64,000 bases of DNA from an uncultured Paracoccaceae bacterium (GCA_947489705.1 CANLEQ010000001.1:277085-341084); one strand, 5' to 3'. Shown: positions 18,300 through 29,385, counted from the first letter of the stretch. Notes: generated from the sequence alone by a model not told the origin. Program-made: numbers and translations.

Positions 18300-19370
18300 C
18301 TAGCGTGGGCCCGACAGCAATCTGCCGATCATTTGTGCCGTGTAGTCGACGATCGGCACGATCCGTCCGTAATTCAGCCGCGTGGGCCCGATCACGCCGA
18401 CCGCGCCGATGATCCTACGGTCAGCGTTCATATAAGGAGAGACCACCAAAGAGGAACCCGAAAGTGAAAAAAGCTTGTTCTCGGCGCCGATGAAAATGCG
18501 CACGCCCGCGCCCTCGTCGGCCAGTTCCAGAAACTCGGCGATGTCGCGCTTGCGTTCGAGATCGTCGAAGAGCGTCCGGATCCGGTCGAGATCCTCCGCA
18601 TTGCCCTCGAGCAGGTTGGCGCGGCCCCGCACGATCAGCCGTTCGTTCGGCTCGCCGTCATGGGCCCAGACAGCGATGCCGGATTCCACCAGGGCGCTGG
18701 CTAGCTCGTCGAGGTCGCGGCGATGTTTCACGATCTCGTCGGCCACGCCCCGGCGCAGTTCCGACAGAGTGCGCCCCTGGGCGATCGCGTTGAGGAAATT
18801 GGCCGCCTCGCGCATCGACGAGGGCGTCTGGCCGGGCGGCGGCGCGAAGACGCGGTTCTCGACATGGCCGTCCTCGAAGACCAGCACGACCAGCGCGCGA
18901 TCGGGCCCGAGCGAGACGAACTCGATATGCTTGATCGGCGCCTCGTGCTTCGGCGCGAGAACGAGGCTCGCCCCTTGCGTGGCGCCAGACAATGCGAGCC
19001 CGACCCGGTCGAGGATCGTGGTGACGTCGCGTTCGTTGGTCCCCAGCGTCCGGTCGATGGCCGCGCGGTCGTCCTCGGTCGGATCGCCCACCTCGAGCAG
19101 GCCGTCGACGAACATCCTGAGGCCCAGATGCGTGGGCATGCGGCCGGCCGAGGTGTGGGGCGCGTTCAGCAGCCCCATGAATTCGAGGTCCTGCATGACG
19201 TTGCGGATGGTCGCCGCGCTGATCTTTTCGCTCATCGAGCGGCTGAGCGTCCGCGATCCCACCGGGTCGCCGGAGGCGAGATATTCCTCGACCACCCGCC
19301 GAAAGACCTCGCGCGTGCGGTCGTTCATTTCGGCCATGATCGAATGTCGGTCTGCGTTCTCATTGCTCAT
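18300..19370 (-). CDS. hrcA: Heat-inducible transcription repressor HrcA
   Basis: A 356-residue HrcA, repressor of chaperone genes through CIRCE operators. The N-terminal winged-helix region includes VEEYLASGDPVGSRTLSRS and ISAATIRNVMQDLE; the GAF-like core follows. The start at 19370 (MSNENADRH) is preferred; an upstream ATG at 19427 would extend the protein by 19 residues through the CIRCE-like site. A weaker alternative is the internal MAEMNDRTREV. Divergent from rph. Confidence 0.93.
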   Translation of the reverse strand: MSNENADRHSIMAEMNDRTREVFRRVVEEYLASGDPVGSRTLSRSMSEKISAATIRNVMQDLEFMGLLNAPHTSAGRMPTHLGLRMFVDGLLEVGDPTEDDRAAIDRTLGTNERDVTTILDRVGLALSGATQGASLVLAPKHEAPIKHIEFVSLGPDRALVVLVFEDGHVENRVFAPPPGQTPSSMREAANFLNAIAQGRTLSELRRGVADEIVKHRRDLDELASALVESGIAVWAHDGEPNERLIVRGRANLLEGNAEDLDRIRTLFDDLERKRDIAEFLELADEGAGVRIFIGAENKLFSLSGSSLVVSPYMNADRRIIGAVGVIGPTRLNYGRIVPIVDYTAQMIGRLLSGPR

Positions 19371-19389
19371 CTTTGCCGACGGTATCAGC

Positions 19390-19416
19390 CTTGCACACGG
19401 ATTGCACCGGTGCCAA
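19390..19416. promoter_or_regulatory. Degenerate CIRCE-like element between hrcA and rph
   Basis: CTTGCACAC, nine bases, then CGGTGCCAA. Compared with CIRCE (TTAGCACTC-N9-GAGTGCTAA) each arm matches six of nine, with the exact nine-base spacer and intact GCAC/GTGC cores. It lies 20 bases ahead of the hrcA start, where HrcA could repress its own gene. Alternatively it is chance, helped by the internal palindrome GCACCGGTGC. Confidence 0.35.
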
Positions 19417-19448
19417 ATCAACGCCAACGATAAAATGAAGGATACGAC

Positions 19449-20159
19449 ATGCGCCCCTCCGGCAGAGATCTAGACACGATGCGCCCGATTTCCATCGAGA
19501 CGGACGTGACGCGCCATGCCGAGGGGTCGTGCCTGATCCGGTGCGGCGATACGCATGTCCTCTGCACCGCGTCGCTGGAGGAGCGCGTGCCGCCCTTCCT
19601 GCGCAATACCGGGCAAGGCTGGGTCACGGCGGAATACGGGATGCTGCCCCGCGCCACCCATACCCGCATGAACCGCGAGGCCAAGCGCGGCCAGTCGGGC
19701 CGCACGCAGGAGATCCAGCGCCTGATCGGGCGGTCCTTGCGCGCCTGCGTCGACCGCAACGCGATGGGCGAACGGCAGATCACCGTCGATTGCGACGTGA
19801 TCCAGGCCGATGGCGGCACCCGCTGCGCGTCGATCACCGGCGGGTGGGTCGCGCTGCGCCTTGCGGTGAACAAGCTGATGAAGGCCGGAGACATCGTCAC
19901 CGATCCGCTGACCGACCACGTGGCCGCGGTGAGCTGCGGGATCTATGCGGGCCAGATGGTGCTCGACCTCGACTATCCCGAGGACAGCGAGGCAGGCGTC
20001 GACGGCAACTTCGTCCTGACGGGCAGCGGCCGGATGATCGAGCTTCAGATGAGCGCCGAGGGCGCCACCTTCACCCGCGACCAGATGAACGGCCTCGTCG
20101 ATCTCGCCGAGAAAGGCGTCGGCACGCTGGTCGATGCACAGAAGAAGGCGATCGCCTGA
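19449..20159 (+). CDS. rph: Ribonuclease PH
   Basis: A 236-residue phosphorolytic exoribonuclease that trims tRNA 3' ends. Family segments seen: [34 protein letters not shown], and the basic patch [26 protein letters not shown] (split here by eye), followed by [15 protein letters not shown]. Full length. The stop overlaps the rdgB start by one base (TGATG). Confidence 0.96.
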   Translation: MRPSGRDLDTMRPISIETDVTRHAEGSCLIRCGDTHVLCTASLEERVPPFLRNTGQGWVTAEYGMLPRATHTRMNREAKRGQSGRTQEIQRLIGRSLRACVDRNAMGERQITVDCDVIQADGGTRCASITGGWVALRLAVNKLMKAGDIVTDPLTDHVAAVSCGIYAGQMVLDLDYPEDSEAGVDGNFVLTGSGRMIELQMSAEGATFTRDQMNGLVDLAEKGVGTLVDAQKKAIA

Positions 20160-20767
20160 TGCGCCGGTTCGACGGCGATGCGCTGGTCGTGGCGACGCAT
20201 AATGCCGGCAAGCTCGCCGAGATCCGCGACCTGCTCGGCCCCTATGGCGTTTCGCTGAGCTCGGCGGCCGATCACGGCCTGGCCGAGCCAGTCGAGGATG
20301 GCGAGACCTTCGTCGAGAATGCGCGCCTGAAGGCCCATGCGGCGGCCGAGGCTCTGGGCCTCCCCGCCCTGTCGGACGATTCCGGCATCGAGATCGAGGC
20401 GCTGAGCGGGGCGCCCGGCGTCTATACCGCGGATTGGGCCGAGACGCCCACCGGTCGCGATTTCGTCAAGGCAATGACCAAGGCGCATGACAAGCTGCTG
20501 CAAAGCGGAGAGGCCGAGCCGTGGCGGGCGCAATTCTGCTGCACGCTCGTCCTTGCTTGGCCCGACGGCCACGACGAGGTCTTCAAGGGGATCATGCCAG
20601 GCCGGATCGTCTGGCCGATGCGCGGCGACGAGGGGCACGGCTACGATCCGATCTTCGGGCCCGACGGATACGACATCACCTTCGGCGAGATGGACAGGTG
20701 GGAAAAGAACCGGATCTCGCACCGGGCGAAGGCTTTCGAGAAGCTGATCGCCGGCTGTTTTGCCTGA
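20159..20767 (+). CDS. rdgB: Non-canonical purine NTP pyrophosphatase (RdgB/HAM1)
   Basis: A 202-residue enzyme that removes dITP, ITP and XTP from nucleotide pools. The family start VVATHNAGKLAEIRDLL is at residues 9-25, the catalytic LSDDSGIEIEAL lies near 77, and GYDPIF and SHRAKAFEKL close the fold. Translation is coupled to rph by a one-base TGATG overlap, and its 3' end overlaps hemW by eight bases. Confidence 0.95.
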   Translation: MRRFDGDALVVATHNAGKLAEIRDLLGPYGVSLSSAADHGLAEPVEDGETFVENARLKAHAAAEALGLPALSDDSGIEIEALSGAPGVYTADWAETPTGRDFVKAMTKAHDKLLQSGEAEPWRAQFCCTLVLAWPDGHDEVFKGIMPGRIVWPMRGDEGHGYDPIFGPDGYDITFGEMDRWEKNRISHRAKAFEKLIAGCFA

Positions 20768-21893
20768 GCCCGATTTCGGCATTTACCTGCATTGGCCCTT
20801 CTGTCAGGCCAAATGCCCCTATTGCGACTTCAACTCCCACGTCGTCGCCCGCATCGACCACAATGCGTGGCGCGCGGCCTATGCCAAAGAGCTTGCGCGG
20901 GTGCGGGCACTGACCGGCGAACGACGTGTCGCGTCGATCTATTTCGGCGGCGGAACGCCCAGCCTGATGGAGGCCCGCACGGTCGAGATGATCGTGTCGG
21001 ATATCCAGCGGCACTGGCAGATCGCCAACGATTGCGAGATCACCCTGGAGGCGAACCCGACCTCGGTCGAGGCCGACAGGTTCCGCGACTACCGCCTTGC
21101 CGGTATCAACCGCGTCTCGATGGGGATCCAGGCCCTCGACGACGCAGATCTGCATCGCCTGGGACGGCTCCATTCGGTCGCCGAGGCGCGCGCAGCCTTC
21201 GATATTGCGCGCGAAACCTTCGACCGGATCAGTTTCGACCTCATCTATGCGCGGCAGGACCAGTCGCTGCACGATTGGCGGCGGGAGCTTGGCGAGGCGC
21301 TCGCCATGGCGGCCGATCACCTGTCGCTCTATCAACTGACGATCGAACCCGAGACGGCGTTCGGGGATCGTTATGCGCGCGGCGGGCTTCGCGGGCTGCC
21401 ATCCGAGGACCTGTCGGCGGACATGTATGCGGTGACGCAGGAGCTTTGCGATGCGGCGGGAATGCCCGCCTACGAGGTTTCGAACCACGCCCGTGCCGGA
21501 TCGGCGTCGCGGCACAACATGATCTACTGGACGGGCGGGGATTATGCCGGCATCGGCCCCGGAGCGCATGGCCGCTTGACCCTCGGCGGGCGCAGGCATT
21601 CCACCGAGACGGCGACGTCGCCGCTGCTTTGGTTGCAGGGCGCGCTGAAGGGCGAGACCCCCGAGACGATCGCCGCGCTCGACGATCTGACCGTCCTGGA
21701 AGAGCGTCTGATGATGGGGCTCAGGATCGGTGACGGCGTACCGCTCGACATAGCCACGCAGGTCGACGATTTTACACGAAAGATCAGTGGCTTGGAAGAA
21801 TATGGCTTGGTCGAGCGGTCGGCGGGACACCTTCGCGTGACATCGTCCGGGCGCCCGCTTCTGAACGCGATCCTGCGCGAGCTATTCGCCTAG
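20760..21893 (+). CDS. hemW: HemW-type radical SAM protein (heme chaperone)
   Basis: A 377-residue radical SAM protein. The 4Fe-4S motif CQAKCPYCDFNSH starts at residue 15 and SIYFGGGTPSLM follows. Members of this group were long called oxygen-independent coproporphyrinogen oxidases but HemW lacks the HemN N-terminal residues and inserts heme into respiratory proteins. The start must be TTG at 20760: no ATG or GTG lies between the rdgB end and the iron-sulfur motif. Coupled to rdgB by an eight-base overlap. Its stop shares a CTAG with the convergent parB stop. Confidence 0.92.
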   Translation: MPEPDFGIYLHWPFCQAKCPYCDFNSHVVARIDHNAWRAAYAKELARVRALTGERRVASIYFGGGTPSLMEARTVEMIVSDIQRHWQIANDCEITLEANPTSVEADRFRDYRLAGINRVSMGIQALDDADLHRLGRLHSVAEARAAFDIARETFDRISFDLIYARQDQSLHDWRRELGEALAMAADHLSLYQLTIEPETAFGDRYARGGLRGLPSEDLSADMYAVTQELCDAAGMPAYEVSNHARAGSASRHNMIYWTGGDYAGIGPGAHGRLTLGGRRHSTETATSPLLWLQGALKGETPETIAALDDLTVLEERLMMGLRIGDGVPLDIATQVDDFTRKISGLEEYGLVERSAGHLRVTSSGRPLLNAILRELFA

Positions 21894-22783
21894 TTTTCGG
21901 CGCCGCCCGTCAGCATGCGACAAAGATTATCCAGTTCTTCCAATGACTTATAGGAAATCGTGATCTTTCCGTCCCCGCGATCGGCGGCATGATCGACGAC
22001 GACCTTCATCCCCAGATTTGCCGCGAGATCCTGTTCGAGGGCGCGGGTATCCGCGTCCTTCTCGGAGCTGGCGGTGGCGCGGCGGCGCGTCGAAGGCTTC
22101 GGCCCCTTGGCCAGCGCCTCGGTCTCGCGCACGGACAGGTTCCGCGCGATGACCTGACGGGCGAGGCCGTCGGGATCGTCGGCGGTGATGAGAGCACGCG
22201 CATGCCCCGCGGTGAGCTTCCCCTCCGCGAGATAGGCCTGCACGCCCGGCGGGAGCGACAGGAGGCGCAGCGTGTTGGCAATGTGCGACCGGCTTTTGCC
22301 GAGCGCCTCGGCCATCTGTTCCTGCGTATGCCCGAAGCGGTCCATCAATTGCCGGTAGCCCGACGCCTCGTCCACCGCGTTGAGATCGCTGCGCTGGATG
22401 TTCTCGATGATTGCGACCTCGAGCACCTCGGTATCGTCAAGACTGCGGACGATCGCGGGCACTTCGTGGACCTGCGCCATCTGCGCGGCACGCCACCGCC
22501 GCTCGCCCGCGACGATCTCGAACGCGTCCGGCTTGGTCGGATGCACGCGCAGGATCAGCGGCTGGATGATGCCCTTCGTCGCGATCGAGGCCGCGAGTTC
22601 CTCTAGGCTTTCGGCGACGAAGCTTTGCCGAGGCTGGTTGGGATTCGGATGGATCCGGTCGATCGCGATGCTGGCTTCGGCGCGGCGCTCTCCGCCCTGC
22701 TGCGGCGCCTCCACCTCGACATCGGCCATGAGTGCCGAGAGGCCGCGGCCAAGCCCCCGGCGTTCCTGCTTTCTGTCGCTCAT
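21890..22783 (-). CDS. parB: Chromosome partitioning protein ParB
   Basis: A 297-residue ParB, the CTP-dependent clamp that loads at parS and organises the origin region. In order: RRGLGRGLSALM (ParA-stimulating end), the CTP-binding GERRWRAAQMA with NIQRSDLNAVDEA, the helix-turn-helix EQMAEALGKSRSHIANTLRLL, and a C-terminal dimer domain ending CRMLTGGAEN. ATG at 22783 has GGAG ahead of it; another ATG lies four codons upstream at 22795. It follows parA directly. Confidence 0.96.
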   Translation of the reverse strand: MSDRKQERRGLGRGLSALMADVEVEAPQQGGERRAEASIAIDRIHPNPNQPRQSFVAESLEELAASIATKGIIQPLILRVHPTKPDAFEIVAGERRWRAAQMAQVHEVPAIVRSLDDTEVLEVAIIENIQRSDLNAVDEASGYRQLMDRFGHTQEQMAEALGKSRSHIANTLRLLSLPPGVQAYLAEGKLTAGHARALITADDPDGLARQVIARNLSVRETEALAKGPKPSTRRRATASSEKDADTRALEQDLAANLGMKVVVDHAADRGDGKITISYKSLEELDNLCRMLTGGAEN

Positions 22784-22795
22784 CTTGCGCTCCAT

Positions 22796-23590
22796 CTATG
22801 CGGCCCCCCGTGCTGCGAGTTCATGTGCCAAGTCGCGATACGCGACGCTTCCCTTCGAGGCGGGATCATAATCCAGAACGGAGCGCGCATAGGACGGCGC
22901 CTCGCTCACGCGCACGTTGCGCGGGATGATCGTCCCGAAGACCAGATCGCCAAGCGTATCCCGGGCGTCCGCAAGAACCTGTTGGGCCAGTCTGTTGCGA
23001 CCATCGAACATCGTCAAGACGACGCCTTCGATCCTGAGGCCGGGATTGGCGCTCTGACGCACCTCGCGCATGGTCAGCATCAGCTGCGACAGACCTTCGA
23101 GCGCGAAAAATTCGCTTTGCAGCGGGACGAGGATCGAATGGGCAGCCACCATCGCGTTGATCGTCAACAGGCTCAACGAGGGCGGGCAATCGATCAGGAT
23201 GAAATCGAGGTCCAGATTCTCGACATCGGGCGCAGTAAGCGCGTCCTTCAGCAGGAAGGACCGCTTGCTGTTCGAATACATTTCAATATCGGCGGAGCTG
23301 AGATCTGCGGTGGCCGACACGATCTTGAGCTTGTCGTATTCCGTCGGCATCAGGACCTCGGAAAGCGACTTTCCCTCCAGCAAGAGGTCATAGGTCGTCA
23401 AATCGCGGGTTTCGGGGTCGATTCCGAGGCCGGTGGAGGCATTTCCCTGAGGATCGAGGTCGACGATCGCCACACCGAACCCGTTCTCCGCCAAAGCCGC
23501 GCCGAGGTTGATCGCTGTCGTGGTCTTTCCGACGCCGCCCTTCTGGTTGACGATCGCAATGGTTTTTGGGCGGCTATGACGGTTCGACAC
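22796..23590 (-). CDS. parA: Chromosome partitioning ATPase ParA
   Basis: A 264-residue Walker-type ATPase of the ParA/Soj group without an N-terminal DNA-binding extension, as in chromosomal systems. The deviant Walker A is IVNQKGGVGKTTTAINLG (residues about 13-30), followed by IVDLDPQGNASTGLG and FILIDCPPSLSLLT. It forms the dynamic nucleoid-bound gradient that moves ParB-parS. The start overlaps the end of rsmG by 17 bases; parB follows within 12 bases. Confidence 0.97.
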   Translation of the reverse strand: MSNRHSRPKTIAIVNQKGGVGKTTTAINLGAALAENGFGVAIVDLDPQGNASTGLGIDPETRDLTTYDLLLEGKSLSEVLMPTEYDKLKIVSATADLSSADIEMYSNSKRSFLLKDALTAPDVENLDLDFILIDCPPSLSLLTINAMVAAHSILVPLQSEFFALEGLSQLMLTMREVRQSANPGLRIEGVVLTMFDGRNRLAQQVLADARDTLGDLVFGTIIPRNVRVSEAPSYARSVLDYDPASKGSVAYRDLAHELAARGAA

Positions 23591-24179
23591 GCGCGATATC
23601 CCTGATTTTCAGAATGGCCGAGGTTGCCGATGTTTTACTAGGTATCGCCTCCAAAGAGAACCGCCATTCCCGCCGGGCGAGATCAATTTCGGCGTCGAAC
23701 CGCTCGCCCTTGGGGAAAAGACAGGTGGCCCCCTGCCCCGCGTGGCGGAAGGCAAAACCCAAAAGGTCCGTCAGAGGCGCGAGCGCGCGGGCGGAAAGTA
23801 TATCCGCCCCGATGGGCTCGACGGTTTCGATCCGCTGGTGAATGACGCGGACATCGAGGCTCAAAAGGCGCGAAACATGCGAAAGGAAGGCGCATTTCCT
23901 TGTATCCGACTCGACGCACACAACCTTGAGCGGCGTTCCCCTCGCGCATATTCCGACCACTATGCCTGGGAGACCCCCGCCGCTTCCCAGATCGCACCAT
24001 GTGCCGTCGCTTGCGCCTGACAGTTGAAAAAGCTGCAGAGAATCCGCGATATGCCGGGACATGACATCGTCGGTGGTCCCACGTCCGATCAGATTTATGC
24101 GCCGGTTCCATTTGAGGAGTTCCGACACGTAGAGCTCGATGGCCTGCAATGTTTCATGTGAAACATCGGCGTCGATCAC
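23574..24179 (-). CDS. rsmG: 16S rRNA (guanine527-N7)-methyltransferase RsmG
   Basis: A 201-residue RsmG (GidB) that methylates G527 of 16S rRNA. The SAM-binding loop [16 protein letters not shown] lies near residue 62, and [10 protein letters not shown] precedes it. The N-terminus [10 protein letters not shown] is encoded by a parS-type palindrome (24151-24166). The start overlaps the mnmG stop by four bases and the stop overlaps parA by 17. Codon third positions are less G/C-rich than in flanking genes. Confidence 0.95.
   Translation of the reverse strand: MIDADVSHETLQAIELYVSELLKWNRRINLIGRGTTDDVMSRHIADSLQLFQLSGASDGTWCDLGSGGGLPGIVVGICARGTPLKVVCVESDTRKCAFLSHVSRLLSLDVRVIHQRIETVEPIGADILSARALAPLTDLLGFAFRHAGQGATCLFPKGERFDAEIDLARREWRFSLEAIPSKTSATSAILKIRDIARVEPS
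24151..24166. other. parS-type centromere site in rsmG
   Basis: TGTTTCATGTGAAACA differs from the near-universal parS TGTTTCACGTGAAACA at one central base. It spans codons 5-10 of rsmG, 0.6 kb upstream of parA. ParB binding is inferred from sequence and position. Confidence 0.8.
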
Positions 24180-26056
24180 CCGTCCGTTCCCGTCTTTTTC
24201 CGTGATCGCATGGCAAGAAGGATCGCGTTCAACCCGGCAGGTGTCATTCCCTCTATCTTCGTGGCCTGTGCGAGATTGCCGGGACGATTTCCCCGGAGCT
24301 TTTCCTTCAATTCGGACGACAATCCATGAACCCGGTCGAGATCCAAGTCATTGGGAATGGGCGTGGCCTCGTCCTTACGGAGGCGTTCCGCCTCCCGGTC
24401 CTGTCGATCGAGATAGTTTGCATAAACGCCTTCCCGCGCAAGCTGGGTGACGATTTCGGGCGCGAGGTCACCGAGCGCCGGTATGGCCACAAGAATGCGC
24501 TCGGCCGATACCCCGGCGATCGAGAGAAGCTCCGCGCCACTCCTATGCGGGCCATCGGCGGCGAGATTGATCCCGGCATTTATGGCATCTTTATTCGAAA
24601 CGACGGATTCCGAGAGAATTCTCCGCCCTTCTTCGAGATGGGCAAGTTTGGATTCAAAGGCCTGAGCGCGTCGGCGAGATGCAATCCCGAGCGCGAGCGC
24701 GGCCGGCGTAAGGCGTTGGTCGGCGTTGTCCGCACGAAGTTGAAGACGGAACTCGGCACGGGACGTGAACATCCGGTAAGGCTCCGAGACGCCCCGGGCC
24801 GTCAGATCGTCGATCATGACGCCGATATAGGCCTCGGTTCGCGAGAGAATGAGGGGCGGATCACCGCGGACAGTAAGAACCGCGTTGATCCCCGCGATGC
24901 ATCCTTGCGCGGCGGCCTCTTCGTAACCGGTGGTGCCGTTGATCTGACCAGCGAGCCACAGACCATTAAGCGCCTGAAGCTGAAGCGTGGAATCCAGCGC
25001 ACGCGGGTCGACATAGTCATATTCGATCGCGTAGCCGGCCTGTACAATCTCCGCCTGTTCCAATCCTGCGATCGAACGAACATATCTCTCCTGTACGTCC
25101 TCGGGCAAGGATGTCGAGATTCCGTTCGGGTAAACGAGATCGCTTTCCAGCCCTTCCGGCTCGAGAAAGATCTGGTGCGAGTCCTTGTCGGCGAAACGGG
25201 CGATCTTATCCTCGATCGAGGGGCAATATCGAGGGCCCACCCCGCTGATATTACCGCTGTACATGGCGGACTTATCAAGATTTTCGCGAACGATGTCATG
25301 GGTTTGCGCATTCGTATGCGTGATTGCGCAGGAGATCTGCCGCGCCTTGGGCGTGTTTGAGAGAAAAGACAGCATAACCGGTTCCGGATCGCCGGGCTGG
25401 GTCTCCAGGACGGACCAGTTGATGGTCCGCCCATCCAACCGGGGCGGCGTTCCGGTCTTGAGCCGCCCCATGGGGAGCGACATGCCGTAAAGCCGATGCG
25501 CAAGCGGGACAGAGGGTGACTCCCCTACCCGTCCGCCCGGTATCTGACGCTCGCCGATATGCATGACACCGTTGAGGAACGTTCCCGTCGTCAAAATCGC
25601 AGCATCGCAGGCGAGATCCCCTGCCCGTTCCAGACGTAATCCGGCAAGCCGCCCGTTAAGGACAACAAGATCGACCACCTGATCCTCGACGACTTGAAGA
25701 TTTTCCTGCTCAGAGATCGCCTGCTGGACGGCCGCACGGTACAGCTGCCGGTCCATCTGCGCGCGCGGTCCTTGAACCGCCGGACCTTTGCGCCGATTCA
25801 GCAGCCGGAACTGAATCCCGCCCGCATCGGCGGCTTCGCCCATGATACCACCGAGCGCGTCGACTTCGCGGACAAGATGTCCCTTGCCCAGTCCCCCGAT
25901 CGCGGGATTGCAGGACATCGCGCCGATCGTATCTCGCCGAAGCGTGACCAAGGTCACATCTGCCCCGGCCCTTGCCGCGGCGGATGCGGCTTCGACGCCG
26001 GCATGGCCGCCGCCGACCACGGCGATCTTCGGCCGTCGATGTTTCACGTGGAACAT
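24176..26056 (-). CDS. mnmG: tRNA uridine-5-carboxymethylaminomethyl modification enzyme MnmG
   Basis: A 626-residue FAD enzyme that, with MnmE, makes the cmnm5/nm5 side chain at tRNA wobble uridine 34. The FAD-binding loop [19 protein letters not shown] is at residues 13-31; [12 protein letters not shown] and [10 protein letters not shown] are family segments, and the C-terminal helical domain follows. The first residues MFHVKH are encoded by a parS site. One base separates its start from the mnmE stop region, and the downstream rsmG overlaps by four bases. Confidence 0.96.
   Translation of the reverse strand: MFHVKHRRPKIAVVGGGHAGVEAASAAARAGADVTLVTLRRDTIGAMSCNPAIGGLGKGHLVREVDALGGIMGEAADAGGIQFRLLNRRKGPAVQGPRAQMDRQLYRAAVQQAISEQENLQVVEDQVVDLVVLNGRLAGLRLERAGDLACDAAILTTGTFLNGVMHIGERQIPGGRVGESPSVPLAHRLYGMSLPMGRLKTGTPPRLDGRTINWSVLETQPGDPEPVMLSFLSNTPKARQISCAITHTNAQTHDIVRENLDKSAMYSGNISGVGPRYCPSIEDKIARFADKDSHQIFLEPEGLESDLVYPNGISTSLPEDVQERYVRSIAGLEQAEIVQAGYAIEYDYVDPRALDSTLQLQALNGLWLAGQINGTTGYEEAAAQGCIAGINAVLTVRGDPPLILSRTEAYIGVMIDDLTARGVSEPYRMFTSRAEFRLQLRADNADQRLTPAALALGIASRRRAQAFESKLAHLEEGRRILSESVVSNKDAINAGINLAADGPHRSGAELLSIAGVSAERILVAIPALGDLAPEIVTQLAREGVYANYLDRQDREAERLRKDEATPIPNDLDLDRVHGLSSELKEKLRGNRPGNLAQATKIEGMTPAGLNAILLAMRSRKKTGTDG
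26040..26055. other. parS centromere site at mnmG start codon
   Basis: TGTTTCACGTGGAACA (other strand TGTTCCACGTGAAACA) fits the parS consensus TGTTNCACGTGAAACA exactly. It overlaps the mnmG initiation codon, so the peptide MFHVKH is partly dictated by the binding site. It lies 2.5 kb from parA and about 3.2 kb from the proposed origin. Confidence 0.88.
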
Positions 26057-26057
26057 T

Positions 26058-27335
26058 TCACTTCCCTATGCAGAACCTCGAGAAAATATCCCCCAAGAGA
26101 TCCTCAATATCTACTCGACCGATCATCGTTTCAAGCGCCACCGTTGCATCCCGCAAATGGAGCGCGATCAGGGCGTCGTCTGACCGCGCGTCTATCGCAG
26201 CGCGGGCGTTTGCCAAATGAGAGAGCGAATTCCGCATCGCGTTGGCATGCCGTTCCCGAATTGCGACTGACGAAGAGGCGGTTCGATTTCTCAAGATGCC
26301 GGCTATCTCGTTCACCAGTTGGTCGATCCCCTGCCCCGTCAGACCGGAGACGTCACCTTCGCCGATATCGGATTTGCCGCGTTTGACGATATCGCCCTCG
26401 CGCAGCTCAATCGGAAGCGGTGCATCATCCCGCTGCGTCAGCACCACGCGAAGATCCGCCTCAAGCGCGCGAGCACGGGCAAGGTCTATCCCGGCGGCCT
26501 CGAGCGGATCGGCGGTATCTCGAAGCCCGGCAGTGTCGAGGAACGTCACCGGCAATCCGGACAGATCGGTGCGAACTTCGATCACGTCGCGTGTCGTTCC
26601 GGCAATCTCGGATGTCAGGGCGACCTGGCGACGCGCGATCGCGTTGAGAAGGGTCGATTTTCCCGCATTCGGCGCTCCAAGGATTGCGACCTCGAACCCG
26701 TCGCGGATCCTCTCAGAGACCCCATAGCCTTCGAGTTCCCGGGTCAGCGCGGAAATTCCTGCATCGATATGGCCAAGGACATCCGGCAAAACGTCGACCG
26801 GTACCTCCTCGTCGGCAAAATCGAGCGTCGCTTCGATCAGCGCACCCGCTTCGATCAAGCGGCGGCGCCAATCCTGGACGCGGAGGGACAATTCTCCCGA
26901 GAGGACGCGCTGTGCCTGCTGGCGTTGAAGCTCGGTCTCGGCTTCGATGAGATCCGCCAGACCCTCGACCTGCGTAAGGTCCATCCGATCGTTCTCGAGC
27001 GCACGCCGGGTGAATTCGCCGGCAAGCGCCGGCCGCGCCCCGGCAAAAGTCGCGAGGAGATCGAGGACGGCGCGCACTACCGCCCGGCTGCCGTGGAGAT
27101 GGAGTTCCACGCAATCCTCCCCGGTGAAACTTCGGCCAGCGGAGAACGAGAGGATCAGCCCGGTATCGAGGATGTCACCGTTCCGATCGCGTATTCGTCG
27201 TAATCCCGCCTGCCGTTCCGGCGGGCGGGATGATATTATTTCATCAATGATTTCAAATGCTTGAGGACCAGATACCCGGATCACCGCGACACCCGCCTTT
27301 CCGGGCGCTGTGGCCTCGGCAAAGATGGTGTCCAT
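26058..27335 (-). CDS. mnmE: tRNA modification GTPase MnmE
   Basis: A 425-residue MnmE, partner of MnmG. The N-terminal tetrahydrofolate-binding domain, helical domain and inserted G domain are all present: G1 [15 protein letters not shown] near 225, G3 [15 protein letters not shown] near 270, and the C-terminal FCIGK whose cysteine is invariant. Length is at the short end of the family's 425-455 range but no domain is missing. Separated from rho by nine bases and from mnmG by one; same direction, very likely one operon. Confidence 0.96.
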   Translation of the reverse strand: MDTIFAEATAPGKAGVAVIRVSGPQAFEIIDEIISSRPPERQAGLRRIRDRNGDILDTGLILSFSAGRSFTGEDCVELHLHGSRAVVRAVLDLLATFAGARPALAGEFTRRALENDRMDLTQVEGLADLIEAETELQRQQAQRVLSGELSLRVQDWRRRLIEAGALIEATLDFADEEVPVDVLPDVLGHIDAGISALTRELEGYGVSERIRDGFEVAILGAPNAGKSTLLNAIARRQVALTSEIAGTTRDVIEVRTDLSGLPVTFLDTAGLRDTADPLEAAGIDLARARALEADLRVVLTQRDDAPLPIELREGDIVKRGKSDIGEGDVSGLTGQGIDQLVNEIAGILRNRTASSSVAIRERHANAMRNSLSHLANARAAIDARSDDALIALHLRDATVALETMIGRVDIEDLLGDIFSRFCIGK

Positions 27336-27344
27336 TTTGCGGCC

Positions 27345-28616
<1,272 letters not shown>

Positions 28617-28743
28617 GAAACGTTCCTCGGCCTCGCGCGGGATGGCGCGGTCGGTCATGTCTGTGCTTGGAAGATCTGGCGATCGGACGATCGTTGCCTA
28701 TCGATTACCCGTCCGGCCCGACTTTGTCAATCAGGCGCGAGGT

Positions 28744-29196
28744 CTAGAACGGACGCGCGACGACCGAGACCACGATGACGATCAGCAAAAGGGTCGGCAC
28801 CTCGTTCATCATGCGGAAGGTCCGGCCCGGAAGCGAGCTTTCGCCCGAGGCCAATGCCTTGCGCTGCTTGCCGCACCACATGTGGAACCAGGTGAGCGCG
28901 ATCACCGAGACGGCCTTGGTCCAGGGCCAGATCGCGCTCCAGTCGACGAGGCCGGGCGTGGAGACCAGGATCAGGCCGAAGATCCAGGTGAGGATCATCG
29001 CCGGATTCATTATAAGTTTCAGTAACTTGCGCTCCATCGTCTCGAGCATCTGCGCCTTGTCGGTCCCGATGCGGGCCTGTTCGGCGTGATAGACGAAGAG
29101 CCGCGGCAGATAGAAGAGACCCGCCATCCACGCCACGAACGAGATGATGTGCAGGGATTTGATCCAGGGATAGAGCGCGAGGAGCGTGTCGGTCAT
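28744..29196 (-). CDS. hemJ: Protoporphyrinogen IX oxidase HemJ
   Basis: A 150-residue membrane protein with four helices. The N-terminal LYPWIKSLHIISFVAWMAGL carries the conserved histidine of HemJ, and FYLPRLFVYHAE and TWFHMWCGKQRK supply further conserved residues. HemJ converts protoporphyrinogen IX to protoporphyrin IX in most alphaproteobacteria. The start at 29196 matches the family length of about 145-150. It is the leftmost-reading gene next to the proposed origin; hemE, often found here in other alphaproteobacteria, is absent. Confidence 0.92.
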   Translation of the reverse strand: MTDTLLALYPWIKSLHIISFVAWMAGLFYLPRLFVYHAEQARIGTDKAQMLETMERKLLKLIMNPAMILTWIFGLILVSTPGLVDWSAIWPWTKAVSVIALTWFHMWCGKQRKALASGESSLPGRTFRMMNEVPTLLLIVIVVSVVARPF

Positions 29197-29252
29197 GATC
29201 GAGCTTCTTAAATAGATATAGAGAAAAGGAAAGTAGATGAGTGCTGTAGGGC

Positions 29253-29261
29253 GGTGGATAA
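29253..29261 (-). other. DnaA-box-like 9-mer
   Basis: GGTGGATAA on the top strand (TTATCCACC on the other), eight of nine against TTATCCACA. Confidence 0.55.
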
Positions 29262-29270
29262 CGTGGATAA
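29262..29270 (-). other. DnaA-box-like 9-mer
   Basis: CGTGGATAA (TTATCCACG), eight of nine, directly abutting the previous box in the same orientation. Confidence 0.55.
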
Positions 29271-29385
29271 GCGTTCCGTGCCAAGCTGTCCGCAGGCCCC
29301 TCGGACGAAGATCGCCACCGCTGTTGACGAGCGCGCAAAATTCATCGATCCCTTTCGTTATCAGTAACTTGGTTCGAGCCTGGCC

